Shown piece by piece: positions 1 through 7,525 of a DNA stretch of 64,000 bases (position 1 is its first letter; each line of letters opens with the position of its first letter). Position numbers and translations under genes: made by a program. The notes below the pieces were generated by a model that had not been told where the DNA came from, did not search any database, and worked only from the letters and a program-made list of their open reading frames with translations. The stretch is from Deltaproteobacteria bacterium. GTDB taxonomy: Bacteria > UBA10199 > DSSB01 > JACPFA01. Where the stretch lies: assembly GCA_016183235.1 (NCBI GenBank), contig JACPFA010000042.1, positions 102,735-166,734 on the forward strand, in the 5' to 3' direction.

Positions 1-16
1 GGTGCTCGCTCGCAAT
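1..16. repeat. Edge of a CATTGCGAG-type palindromic repeat
   Basis: The window opens inside a copy of the short repeat that reads CTCGCAATGAC on this strand. Related copies lie at 1964-2067, 10331-10399, 58591 onward and 61002-61036. Only one half is visible, so its full extent is unknown. It sits just downstream of the glmS stop codon. Confidence 0.5.
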
Positions 17-22
17 GACAAT

Positions 23-1858
23 TTATTCAACGGTTACACTCTTCGCCAAATTTCTGGGTTGGTCAATATCGTAGCCTTTTTCATCGGCAATATAATAAGC
101 AAACAACTGCACAAATACCGCTTCTAGGATAGGCGTCAAGAGTGGATGCGTAGGGGGCAAATAAAAAACCTCACTTGCACGTTCAGCAATGGCTTTATCA
201 CCAACGGTAGCCACTGCAATAATCGACCCACCACGGCTGCGCATCTCTTCTACGTTTGACATCATTTTTTCATACAAACCATCTTTAGAAACCAAACTCA
301 CAATAGGCGAACCATCATCAATCAAGGCAATCGGCCCATGTTTTAATTCCCCGGCCGCGTACCCTTCAGCATGCACATAGGCAATCTCTTTCAATTTCAA
401 CGCCGCTTCTAAGGCGATGGGATAAGAAACGCCTCGCCCCACATATAAATAATGACGGGCTAGCGCATGAGTGTGGGAAATGCTTTGAATGTCACTTGCC
501 TTAGCTAAAACTTGTCGGACTTTTTTGGGTAATACCAAAATCGAACGCAAGAACTCTTCCATCATTTCTCGTTTAAGGGTGCCACGCCGCCCGCCCAAGC
601 GTAAAGCCAGCAACAGCAGGGCTAAAATTTGCGCCGTAAAAGTTTTAGTAGCCGCCACCCCAATCTCAGGCCCACAGCGCGTATAAAAAACCCCGTGGCT
701 TTCACGCGCTAGTGTACTACCCACCACATTGCAAATGCTTAAAGCTTTGGCCTTTTTTGCCTTGGCATTGCGCAAGGCCACTAAAGTATCTGCGGTTTCA
801 CCCGATTGGGAAACGGCAATGAATAAGGTTTTATGATCGATGGGGGCCTGACGATAACGAAACTCACTGGCATAATCAACCAGCACAGGAATTTTTAAAA
901 ATTCTTCTAAATAAAATTTAGCCACCAAAGCAGCATGTAGGCTGGTCCCGCAGGCAATAATATAAATTCGGTTACAAGTTTTAAGCCAATCACCTTTGGC
1001 TAAAAATGGCTCCATTTCTTCTAAATAAAGCTGGCGTTTTTTCCACACAATTCGCCCACTGAGGGTGTCGCTTAAACTCTGCGGTTGATCAAAGATTTCT
1101 TTGAGCATGTAGTGTTTAAAGCCGCATTTTTCGGCTTGCTTCAGATCCCATTGCACTTCGGTCACTTTTGGTTTCAACACTTCGCCCCGTAAGTTCGTCA
1201 CCATCACTTCGTGAGAACGCAGCTCACCGATTTGACCATCTTCTAAAATGATGACCTTGCGCGTATAAGGCAGGATGGCCGGAATATCGCTAGCTACAAA
1301 TTGCTCACCGTCCCCTAAGCCAATCACCAAGGGGCTCCCCAGCCTTGCAACGTAAAGAGTTTTTGGATCTTGTGAAGAAAACAAGGCCACCGCATAACTA
1401 CCTTTGACTTTGGCCAAGGCCTTGCGCAAAGCCATTCGCAACGTGGAAGTATTTAAAAATTGTTGCAGCAAATGGGCCAACACTTCCGTATCGGTATCGG
1501 AGCGAAACACACAACCTTGTTGGATGAGTTCTGCTTTTAGCTCTAAGTAATTTTCAATGATGCCATTATGCACCAACACAATCGAATCGGCCTGATGAGG
1601 ATGGGCGTTGTTTTCGCTGGGCCTACCGTGGGTTGCCCAACGGGTATGGCCAATGCCTAAATTGCCGGGCAGTGGCTCCGTAGCCAATTGAGCACGTAAC
1701 ACGGCTAACTTACCCACAGCTCGCCTAATTTTAATTTCAGAGTTTTGAAAAATGGCCACCCCGGCCGAATCATAACCACGATATTCCAAACGGCTCAAGC
1801 CATCCAAGAGGACATCTCTGGCTTGCCTTGCTCCAATGTAACCCATAATTCCACACAT
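23..1858 (-). CDS. glmS: Glutamine--fructose-6-phosphate aminotransferase (isomerizing)
   Basis: GlmS makes glucosamine-6-phosphate from fructose-6-phosphate and glutamine, the entry step to UDP-GlcNAc for peptidoglycan and LPS. The start is placed at 1858 so that the protein begins MCGIMGYIG. The catalytic Cys must be residue 2 after Met removal, so the nine extra upstream codons are rejected. The 611 residues match the family length of about 609. An N-terminal glutaminase domain (HTRWATHG, HNGIIENY) is followed by two SIS sugar-isomerase domains (ACGTSLHAA, SQSGETADT) and the usual C-terminus ending KSVTVE. The pathway partner glmU lies about 4 kb away on the same strand. No glmS ribozyme is evident upstream, where a long palindrome starts 20 bp from the ATG. 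Confidence 0.97.
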   Translation of the reverse strand: MCGIMGYIGARQARDVLLDGLSRLEYRGYDSAGVAIFQNSEIKIRRAVGKLAVLRAQLATEPLPGNLGIGHTRWATHGRPSENNAHPHQADSIVLVHNGIIENYLELKAELIQQGCVFRSDTDTEVLAHLLQQFLNTSTLRMALRKALAKVKGSYAVALFSSQDPKTLYVARLGSPLVIGLGDGEQFVASDIPAILPYTRKVIILEDGQIGELRSHEVMVTNLRGEVLKPKVTEVQWDLKQAEKCGFKHYMLKEIFDQPQSLSDTLSGRIVWKKRQLYLEEMEPFLAKGDWLKTCNRIYIIACGTSLHAALVAKFYLEEFLKIPVLVDYASEFRYRQAPIDHKTLFIAVSQSGETADTLVALRNAKAKKAKALSICNVVGSTLARESHGVFYTRCGPEIGVAATKTFTAQILALLLLALRLGGRRGTLKREMMEEFLRSILVLPKKVRQVLAKASDIQSISHTHALARHYLYVGRGVSYPIALEAALKLKEIAYVHAEGYAAGELKHGPIALIDDGSPIVSLVSKDGLYEKMMSNVEEMRSRGGSIIAVATVGDKAIAERASEVFYLPPTHPLLTPILEAVFVQLFAYYIADEKGYDIDQPRNLAKSVTVE

Positions 1859-1877
1859 AAAATACCTTTGAAATATG

Positions 1878-2132
1878 GAAAACAAGTTTTTGGAGTGCCT
1901 ATCCTTTCAGTGCTAGAGGCCTTTCGCGGCGATCCTCATATGGAGGGCCGTTACGGACTTTCTGTCATTGCGAGCCTCCTTCGCAAAGCCTCAGGACAGG
2001 CTCTGGGCGTGGCAATCTCACCGGTTAGACAGAAGGGATTGCTTCACCCTGCTGGGTTCGCAATGACAGAGGGGCCCCGCCGCTACAGGCCAAGTGCACT
2101 TGAAAGGATGGGCACTCCTAAAACTTGTTTTC
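1878..2132. repeat. Long hairpin element between divergent genes
   Basis: A left arm at 1878-1913 pairs with a right arm at 2096-2132, 36/37 nt with a few mismatches and one indel. The arm sequence, which includes GGAGTGCC and ATCCTTTCA, is not shared with other loci. The inner flanks contain CGCGGCG and GGGGCCCCGCCG pieces resembling the core of the copies near 11.9, 48.7 and 62.4 kb. A CATTGCGAG-type repeat (1964-2067) occupies the centre. The element fills almost the whole gap between glmS and the divergent sulfatase-like gene, so it cannot be a terminator for either. Confidence 0.8.
1964..2067. repeat. CATTGCGAG-type palindromic repeat
   Basis: It begins GTCATTGCGAG and ends CGCAATGAC, with internal GGCAATCTCACCGGTTAGAC and GGGATTGCTTC. 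This type is a widespread intergenic repeat in many bacteria. It is nested in the loop of the long hairpin element at 1878-2132. A close relative is at 10331-10399. Confidence 0.75.
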
Positions 2133-2174
2133 TCAGTCTTGCTAAGAGGTGCTAAATAATCTATTTAACCCAAA

Positions 2175-3944
2175 ATGTCTAAATATTTACTTAAAATCCA
2201 ATTGATCGGGCTTTGCCTCACCATCGTATTGTTTGGTTTACAAACTTATTTTTTCGTCGCCCACCCCGACAATGCCTACCTTCTTTTTAAGGTCGAGCAA
2301 GTCCCGAATTTCGCCAAAATTTTCATTGTTCAAGAAATGATTATTTTATTCTTCGTATTTTTATTCATCGTTGTGTTGATAGCCTTCCTGCTCTTTATTT
2401 TTACACGCCGTCGGCCTTTGCAAACCATGCCTATTCTGTTGGTTCTACTCACCTCGTTACTTTACCTCTTAGGCCGAGGTTGGTGGGACTATCCTGCCAG
2501 CATTGAACAGGTCCCTTGGCTCAAATCCATTTCTCTGCAAACTATTTTTCTAGGAGGAGTCGGAGTTTTATTACTGCTTACCGGCCTCACTTTACTCTTA
2601 ACAAAATCAAAACTAAAAACCCTGCCTTATCTTTTTTTGTTTATCTTAAGCCAAATAGCCATAGGGGAATTAGTTTATTATGAAAACTTTCGGTTTCAGT
2701 TACCACCCCACACAACCGCTGCTGGAAAATTTCCCGATGTTTATTTGTTGGGTTTTGATGCGGTGGATCACGCCACGGTTCAAGATATTTTGGTTAAACA
2801 GCTCCCTTCTAATCACAGCACGGTATTTAACCACGCCATTACCCCGGTTCCTTCCACCAATCCTGCGTGGCATTCTCTATTAAGCGGACTACTTCCCTTT
2901 GAACATGGGGTGAGATTTTTTTACGGCCAACCTACTTCTAAGGTTGTTTATACCGACTACTTACCCCACATCTTAAAAAACTTTGGGTTTACTACTTATT
3001 ATGCCGCCGACGAACCCAAAACCAGTTATTTTGAAAAAGACTCTGGCTTCAACCAGATTTTAACTCAAACCTACGGTTGGAAATTTTGGTTTCGCACCCA
3101 CTTGTGGAATTCTTATCTTTGGCCTTCGTTGGTCATTAATAATTCTTTTGCCGATCGCTTATTACCGCAGCATAATTTTAACTACGCTGACCTTTACCGT
3201 TACAACCCAGAGCGTTTTATCAATAAAGTCTTTCGTTGGAGTGGGCAGACAAAATCACCCAATTTTTTGGCATTCCACACCTGTTATCTTCATTCCCCCA
3301 TTCATTTAAACCGTTGGGATCTAGCCTCGCACGATACCCATTACCTGAAACTTTCCCCTAGCCAATTTAACTTTAGCAATGCCATCTGGTATGGCCACAA
3401 AGAACTGCAAAGCGCACCCGTTGGGTGGATTAATCCCTATCAGGTTCGCAAAAAACCCTTTCGTCAATTTTTTGATCAATTTTTGGTAGAGTTTAAAGCC
3501 CAAGGTTATTTTAAAAATTCGATCACCTTCTTATTTTCTGACCATGGTGAACGGTTCCACCCTAATGGCGAATATTTTGGAGGTATTCATGGCATGGATC
3601 TAGACACCCAAGAGCAAATGAATGTCATGCTAGCCTTAGTTTATGACCTGGCACCCTTACCCAACAAAATTGATTACCCAGTAAGCTTACTCGAAATCAA
3701 AAGAACTTTATTACCCCTACTTTTACCAACCCAAGACTCTCCGAGTTTACTCAACCCCGAACGCAAACCCCTTTACATGGAAAGCTTAGGTATGGCCGAC
3801 GTACTCGCCACCGACCCCAAACAAAAAACCTACCCCATCGGCGAACTCTTGCCCAATCTCATTCTGCTACCCTCAGGTGCAGTCGATATTTCCACCAGCT
3901 ATGAACGCAAGGTCGTGCAAAGTAAAGTTATCAAAAACGATTGA
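2175..3944 (+). CDS. Membrane-anchored sulfatase / phosphoethanolamine transferase-like protein
   Basis: The N-terminal third (residues 1 to about 170) has five hydrophobic segments and probably anchors the protein in the inner membrane. The rest is an alkaline-phosphatase-superfamily domain facing the periplasm. Visible motifs are LLGFDAVDH (first metal-binding Asp), STNPAWHSLLSGLLPFEHG (the usual nucleophile-containing stretch), FLFSDHGE (Asp/His metal ligands) and GGIHGMD (another ligand His). This layout fits LTA-synthase/EptA-type enzymes or membrane sulfatases that modify lipids or surface glycans. The substrate cannot be told from sequence. No typical Cys-x-Pro-x-Arg sulfatase signature is present, so the name sulfatase is structural only. 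It is a stand-alone gene, divergent from glmS. Confidence 0.75.
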   Translation: MSKYLLKIQLIGLCLTIVLFGLQTYFFVAHPDNAYLLFKVEQVPNFAKIFIVQEMIILFFVFLFIVVLIAFLLFIFTRRRPLQTMPILLVLLTSLLYLLGRGWWDYPASIEQVPWLKSISLQTIFLGGVGVLLLLTGLTLLLTKSKLKTLPYLFLFILSQIAIGELVYYENFRFQLPPHTTAAGKFPDVYLLGFDAVDHATVQDILVKQLPSNHSTVFNHAITPVPSTNPAWHSLLSGLLPFEHGVRFFYGQPTSKVVYTDYLPHILKNFGFTTYYAADEPKTSYFEKDSGFNQILTQTYGWKFWFRTHLWNSYLWPSLVINNSFADRLLPQHNFNYADLYRYNPERFINKVFRWSGQTKSPNFLAFHTCYLHSPIHLNRWDLASHDTHYLKLSPSQFNFSNAIWYGHKELQSAPVGWINPYQVRKKPFRQFFDQFLVEFKAQGYFKNSITFLFSDHGERFHPNGEYFGGIHGMDLDTQEQMNVMLALVYDLAPLPNKIDYPVSLLEIKRTLLPLLLPTQDSPSLLNPERKPLYMESLGMADVLATDPKQKTYPIGELLPNLILLPSGAVDISTSYERKVVQSKVIKND

Positions 3945-3960
3945 GGAACTGAAGTTTTTT

Positions 3961-4434
3961 TCAGGGGAAAAAAACTGCTGGAGAAACACCAAACCGTTTG
4001 CAGAGGGCAAGAATTTGATTATTATTGAGTCGGCGTTTACCAGAGAGGATTTCGGAAACAATCGATTGACTCCCCAATTCTTCTGTTAAATCATTTTGCC
4101 TTAACTTGTGTTGCTCCATTAAAAACGCTAAAACTTCTGCACCAGAAATTTTTTCAAGCTTATGAGAAAAAAAATCTTTTTCGTATTTTTCAACTAACAA
4201 ACCTAGCGTGTCCATATAACTTAAGATCTGTCTTCTGACCTTCATTTCAAGTTTTTGATTAGCAAGATATTCAGCAAGGGTGGCAAGAATTTTCAACGCC
4301 GCTTCATGATGAGCCTTTCCAAAAATAGCTTGGAGGGGACACTTATAGCAAAGCTCCTCATATATGGGCCCAGGGTCTGCTACCTTAAAGGTTCCTAAAG
4401 CTCGCTCATTTAATACAGAACTCAATTGCAACAT
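3961..4434 (-). CDS. higA: HigA-type antitoxin, XRE-family repressor
   Basis: A 157-residue protein with a C-terminal helix-turn-helix (about residues 105-157, with LRQNDLTEELGSQSIVSEIL and SGKRRLNNNQILALCKRF). This is the layout of the HigA antitoxins that pair with HigB-2-type mRNA interferases. HigA binds its toxin and represses the operon. The gene starts with ATG three nucleotides after the stop of the upstream toxin gene, giving the typical toxin-first higBA order. The toxin partner is truncated (see 4438-4671), so this copy may now act alone or against other HigB toxins. Confidence 0.8.
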   Translation of the reverse strand: MLQLSSVLNERALGTFKVADPGPIYEELCYKCPLQAIFGKAHHEAALKILATLAEYLANQKLEMKVRRQILSYMDTLGLLVEKYEKDFFSHKLEKISGAEVLAFLMEQHKLRQNDLTEELGSQSIVSEILSGKRRLNNNQILALCKRFGVSPAVFFP

Positions 4435-4437
4435 AGT

Positions 4438-4671
4438 CTAACCTTTCCATTTACCACGGTCATATTCTGCATGGATAAGAACATGAGTAATTATAAGAGT
4501 TGAAATACCATATTCAATCATCGTAATGGTTCTGACTTTATTCCCCCCTATATTAAATACCGTTTTACCTTTTATATAATCAGCGTGAGGGAAGGTTTTT
4601 CTCAGTTCAACAAAATTACGAAAATTACTATCAGTAGGGGTCAAGTCTTGACAGTGGACAGGTTGAATCAA
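4438..4671 (-). pseudogene. higB: HigB-type toxin, N-terminus lost at a palindrome insertion
   Basis: The frame keeps the family core (WKNF-like NFVELRKTFPHAD, KTVFNIGGNKVRT, THVLIHAEYDRGKWKG) of a HigB mRNA interferase that normally starts about 35 residues earlier. Here the native start is gone. The open frame begins inside the REPIN-like palindrome (4637-4707), with a TTG as the only possible start, and reads IQPVHCQDLTPT from element sequence before rejoining real HigB at about residue 13. An in-frame TGA lies further up in the right arm. It is therefore most likely an inactive remnant. A low-level TTG-started short toxin cannot be excluded. Confidence 0.75.
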
Positions 4672-4707
4672 TGATAAAAAACCTGTCCACTGTCAAGACT
4701 TGACCCC
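4637..4707. repeat. REPIN-like palindrome with GTCAAGTCTTGAC ends
   Basis: Two perfect 28-bp arms (4637-4664 and 4680-4707) flank a 15-bp loop. Each arm begins GGGGTCAAGTCTTGACA and ends CAGGTT. The same design, with five different bases in the arm, occurs inside moeA at 19032-19101. Ends of this type accompany REP-associated tyrosine transposases (RAYTs) in other genomes. No such transposase is encoded in this window. The insertion removed the 5' end of the higB gene. Confidence 0.85.
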
Positions 4708-4728
4708 TCGGCCTGGGCCTGAGCTAGC

Positions 4729-5097
4729 TTATATCACTAATTCTAAAGTCACATGGTCAGAAAGTAGAACAGGTTTACGTTGGTTACGAGACCTTTGGGT
4801 TTTTTCGAGTTCTACCAAACCCACTTCCGACAAATAAAACAAGTCTTGTGATACATTTTTCATATCTTTATGGAGAGCCTTGGCAAGTTCATAAATTGAA
4901 CCTGGTTTACCTACCTTGAGATAGCGAAGAATCTTGATACGCTCAGGGGTTAGGATTCTTCTTACGGCTTCTAGGCTTGAAAAATAGACCTTTTTTTTTG
5001 TTTTATAACTCTTACCGAGTTCTGCTTGTTTGAAAGCCTTTTCAAAGTCTTTCAGACCTTGTTCAATTGTTTTAATTCGAATCTTCTTTGATTTCAT
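4729..5097 (-). CDS. Winged-helix antitoxin of a TumE-type pair (HVO_A0114-like)
   Basis: A 122-residue basic protein. A central winged-helix segment (LTPERIKILRYLKVGKPGSI, YELAKALHKDMKNVSQDLFY) fits the HVO_A0114-like DNA-binding antitoxin family. The C-terminus reads LLSDHVTLELVI. It starts five nucleotides after the stop of the TumE-like gene (5103-5372), in toxin-first order. Such antitoxins neutralise the toxin and repress their own promoter. A second, truncated copy of its 3' end lies at 7146-7219. Family membership is judged from motif pattern only. Confidence 0.7.
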   Translation of the reverse strand: MKSKKIRIKTIEQGLKDFEKAFKQAELGKSYKTKKKVYFSSLEAVRRILTPERIKILRYLKVGKPGSIYELAKALHKDMKNVSQDLFYLSEVGLVELEKTQRSRNQRKPVLLSDHVTLELVI

Positions 5098-5102
5098 AAC
5101 AC

Positions 5103-5372
5103 CTATCTTTTAAGATCATTTTTAAAATCTTCAATCAACTTTTGAACACTTACCCATTCATATTCTTCTTCTAATTCCCCATAATGACGATGCGGCCCCT
5201 TAGGAAAATGATTATCGTAACCCACAAGAATCTTTCCCTCTTTTATCCAAAACAAAGAATACCTCACTCCCAAAGGGTAATAAGATGTTTTCACCACCTT
5301 CCAAACTTTCATTTCAACAATCGACCCATCATAATTAATAAATTTCTCATATAGCAACAAACGCGCCTTCAT
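5103..5372 (-). CDS. TumE-like toxin (DUF6516 family)
   Basis: The 89-residue protein shows the family signature YDNHFPKGPHRH, followed by an acidic run and YEWVSVQKLIEDFKNDL. This matches the DUF6516/TumE toxins found next to winged-helix antitoxins. The biochemical target of the family is not well established. The gene is complete, with ATG at 5372, and is first in a two-gene operon with the antitoxin at 4729-5097. It forms part of a small defence-type patch with the neighbouring higBA remnant. Confidence 0.75.
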   Translation of the reverse strand: MKARLLLYEKFINYDGSIVEMKVWKVVKTSYYPLGVRYSLFWIKEGKILVGYDNHFPKGPHRHYGELEEEYEWVSVQKLIEDFKNDLKR

Positions 5373-5502
5373 TCGGCCAACTCCGTATAGGGTATCATAT
5401 ACCTAATATAAGGCAATAGGATATTTTACAGACAAAAACCTAAGCAAGCCCTGTGCCAAACGATAAATAAAATATACTAACAAGTCCTCTGTATAGGCTA
5501 CA

Positions 5503-5606
5503 GATTGCGAGGATTATGTGGCGAGAGAAGGAAGATGAGCAAAAAGCCCACAGGCGTACCTTAGGGTACGTCGAGGACTTTTTGCGAAATCTGACGCGCT
5601 CGCAGC
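5503..5606. repeat. Intergenic hairpin element with GGCGTACC...GGTACGTCGAGGAC core
   Basis: An imperfect palindrome. ATTGCGAG near the left end faces CTCGCAG at the right, GCAAAAAG (5539-5546) pairs with CTTTTTGC (5578-5585), and GGCGTACC pairs with GGTACGTC around a TTA loop. The core belongs to the same broad class as the GCGTATAT...ATACGTGAGGAT elements at 37.0 and 57.3 kb. It lies between the TumE-like gene and glmU. With the next repeat it accounts for the 353-bp gap there. Confidence 0.7.
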
Positions 5607-5617
5607 CCATTGTTAGG

Positions 5618-5696
5618 AAAAAGCATGACGAAGGTATGATTTTCGGACAGTCCGCTTAAAAAGCAGTCTCAAAATCATACCTCCGTCATGATTTTT
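5618..5696. repeat. 79-bp palindromic repeat, copy 1
   Basis: Arms 5618-5643 and 5671-5696 pair with two mismatches (AAGCATGACGAAGGTATGAT against its complement) around a loop with CGGACAGTCCGCTT. A second copy is at 9340-9417. It sits 30 bp downstream of the glmU stop codon and could end its transcript. Confidence 0.8.
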
Positions 5697-5725
5697 ATGA
5701 TTTTTAATGATTTTTCTGTTGAGTT

Positions 5726-7099
5726 TTAACTTTTTCTTCTCTTGGCCCAACCGGTGATATTCTTCTGGGGCGCACGTGAAATAGCGAGACTCCCCGGTGG
5801 TATGTTTTTAGTCACGGTTGTTCCTGCCCCTACATAGGCGTCGCGGCCCACTCGCACGGGTGCCACCAATTGCACATCGCTGCCAATAAAAACGCCCTCC
5901 CCAATGGAAGTTGGGTATTTCTTTTGCCCATCATAGTTACAAGTGATAGTGCCTGCCCCCACATTAACGCGAGCGCCTATTTTAGCGTCACCTAAATAAC
6001 TCAAGTGATTGGCCTTAGTATCACGCCCCAGAGTCGTATTTTTTAATTCAACAAAATTCCCCACCCGTGAACCCTCTTGCAAAAAGGTGCCAGGTCTTAT
6101 TCTAGCAAAGGGCCCTACCTGACAATTTTTGCCAATTTTACCTGACTCTAAATAACTATAGGCCTTGATGATCGCCCCATCTTGCACCATCACATCTTTT
6201 AAATAACTGCCGACCTCGATCTTAACCCCTTTGCCAATCACCGTTTGCCCCAACAAATGCACTTGCGAGCCTAACCAACTGTCTTGCCCAATCTTAACCG
6301 TTGTATCAATGATCACACTGCCCGGATCTTCCATCCCCACCCCGTGAGTTAACCAATGGCTGATTCGTCGATTGCGTTTGATTTTGTTGACATAGGCCAA
6401 CTCTGCCCGCGTATTAACTCCCAACAATTCATTGGCATCGACCGAAAAACTTTGCACCAACAAAGCCTCAAGGCTAGCTAAGTTGACAATCTCGGTTAAA
6501 TAATATTCTTTTTTGATGGGATCGGGCTTAATCAAGGGGATCCACTTTTTTAGCCACTCCGCTTTGATCAAATAAACGCCCCCATTGATTTCGTTGATCG
6601 CCTTTTCATGTTCTTGGGCATTGACCTCTTCAATAATTTTGACGATGTTGCCATTGGCATCTCTCAAAATACGGCCATAGCCCGTGGGATCGGGCAACAC
6701 CGTGGTCATTAAAGTTAAGCTGGCCCCACTTACCTGGTGTTGTTCGACAAACCCTTTTAAAACCATCGAACGCAACAAGGGCACATCCCCAGATAAAATG
6801 AGTACATCGCCTTTCGCGGCCCCTAGCTTAGCCAAAGCCGCATTCACCGCATGGGCTGTGCCTAAACGTTTCTTTTGCACCACAAATTTTAATTTTAATT
6901 TTTTGTCAAAAACGCTTTCAACGTCTTTGGCTTGATTGCCCACCACCAATACGAGGGGCACACAACCTAGGCTACTAGCTTGCTTCACCGGGTAATGAAT
7001 CATGGGCAAGCCCGCCACGGGGTGTAAAACTTTTGTTAATGAAGAACGCAACCGCGTGCTATCACCGGCCGCTAAAATAATACCTGCTAAGGAAGGCAT
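5726..7099 (-). CDS. glmU: Bifunctional UDP-GlcNAc pyrophosphorylase / GlcN-1-P acetyltransferase
   Basis: GlmU acetylates glucosamine-1-phosphate and then couples it to UTP, giving UDP-GlcNAc for cell-wall and lipid A synthesis. The N-terminal nucleotidyltransferase domain shows LAAGDSTRLRSSLTKVLHPV (G-x-G-T-R-x-x-S variant, with Lys for pyrophosphate) and LSGDVPLL. From about residue 255 the left-handed beta-helix of hexapeptide repeats begins, carrying the acetyltransferase motif NHLSYLGDA with the catalytic His. The length of 457 residues is normal. The GDSTRL start of the loop differs from the more usual GKGTRM, but the catalytic residues are kept. It is a stand-alone gene. Confidence 0.97.
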   Translation of the reverse strand: MPSLAGIILAAGDSTRLRSSLTKVLHPVAGLPMIHYPVKQASSLGCVPLVLVVGNQAKDVESVFDKKLKLKFVVQKKRLGTAHAVNAALAKLGAAKGDVLILSGDVPLLRSMVLKGFVEQHQVSGASLTLMTTVLPDPTGYGRILRDANGNIVKIIEEVNAQEHEKAINEINGGVYLIKAEWLKKWIPLIKPDPIKKEYYLTEIVNLASLEALLVQSFSVDANELLGVNTRAELAYVNKIKRNRRISHWLTHGVGMEDPGSVIIDTTVKIGQDSWLGSQVHLLGQTVIGKGVKIEVGSYLKDVMVQDGAIIKAYSYLESGKIGKNCQVGPFARIRPGTFLQEGSRVGNFVELKNTTLGRDTKANHLSYLGDAKIGARVNVGAGTITCNYDGQKKYPTSIGEGVFIGSDVQLVAPVRVGRDAYVGAGTTVTKNIPPGSLAISRAPQKNITGWAKRRKS

Positions 7100-7145
7100 A
7101 GTTTTTTATACTTACAGTTCCGACCGAAGACAATTAAAATAATAT

Positions 7146-7219
7146 TGAGCTAGCTCATATCACTAATTCTAAGGTTACGTGGTCAGAAAGTAGAATGGGT
7201 TTGCGTTGGTTGCGAGACC
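7146..7219 (-). pseudogene. Fragment of the TumE-partner antitoxin gene (3' end)
   Basis: This stretch is a diverged direct repeat of 4721-4794. Read on the minus strand it encodes SRNQRKPILLSDHVTLELVI and a stop, nearly identical to the antitoxin C-terminus at 4729. The similarity ends abruptly at about 7220, where the palindrome at 7224-7378 begins. It is a scrap of a second toxin-antitoxin locus or of a duplication. Together the two copies bracket glmU and the TumE-like pair. Confidence 0.8.
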
Positions 7220-7223
7220 TTAT

Positions 7224-7378
7224 GGGGCCGTTGAAAAATGCACCTTCTGTCATCCCTGCCCCTGCCTGCGCAGGGGTAAACTCCGGCAGGGATCCAGTGA
7301 TTTCAAACAGTTCTGGATTCCCGCCGGAGTTCACCCCTGCGCAGGCAGGGGCGGGAATGACATTTTTCAACAGTCCCC
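7224..7378. repeat. Palindromic repeat with CCTGCCTGCGCAGGGG arms
   Basis: Left arm 7224-7297 and right arm 7313-7378 are imperfect inverted repeats. They share TTGAAAAATG, CCCCTGCCTGCGCAGGGGT, AACTCCGGC and ATCCAG. A single half copy of the left-arm sequence is at 9430-9503. The two occurrences flank the exported-protein gene at 7526-9304. Confidence 0.85.
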
Positions 7379-7456
7379 TTATATAATTCACTCGATATGA
7401 TCTTAAACATATGGACTAACTTTTTGCTCATCCTTAAAATTTTAGGTGTTTAACGG

Positions 7457-7483
7457 GTGATCCTTCAAAACTGAAAGGTTCAC
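7457..7483 (+). other. Short hairpin in the leader of the glycine-rich protein gene
   Basis: GTGATCCTT (7457-7465) can pair with AAGGTTCAC (7475-7483), with one T-T mismatch, around a nine-base loop. It lies 43 bp upstream of the ATG at 7526. A second small hairpin, CTGCTCATGCGAGCAG, follows just before the GGGAGGT ribosome-binding site. I could not match it to any riboswitch class. The role is unknown. Confidence 0.3.
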
Positions 7484-7525
7484 TTAATCATTTCATCTGC
7501 TCATGCGAGCAGTCGGGAGGTAGTA

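Noticed and set aside
1745..2155. 136-codon plus-strand frame across the glmS start
   Set aside because: It runs through the 5' end of glmS and the palindrome and encodes repeat-derived peptide only.
1859..2174. glmS ribozyme
   Set aside because: The leader is only about 20 bp before a palindrome begins, and none of the conserved ribozyme core was seen.
3877..4089. Small plus-strand frame at the end of the sulfatase-like gene
   Set aside because: It overlaps both the sulfatase-like gene and higA, which have real domains.
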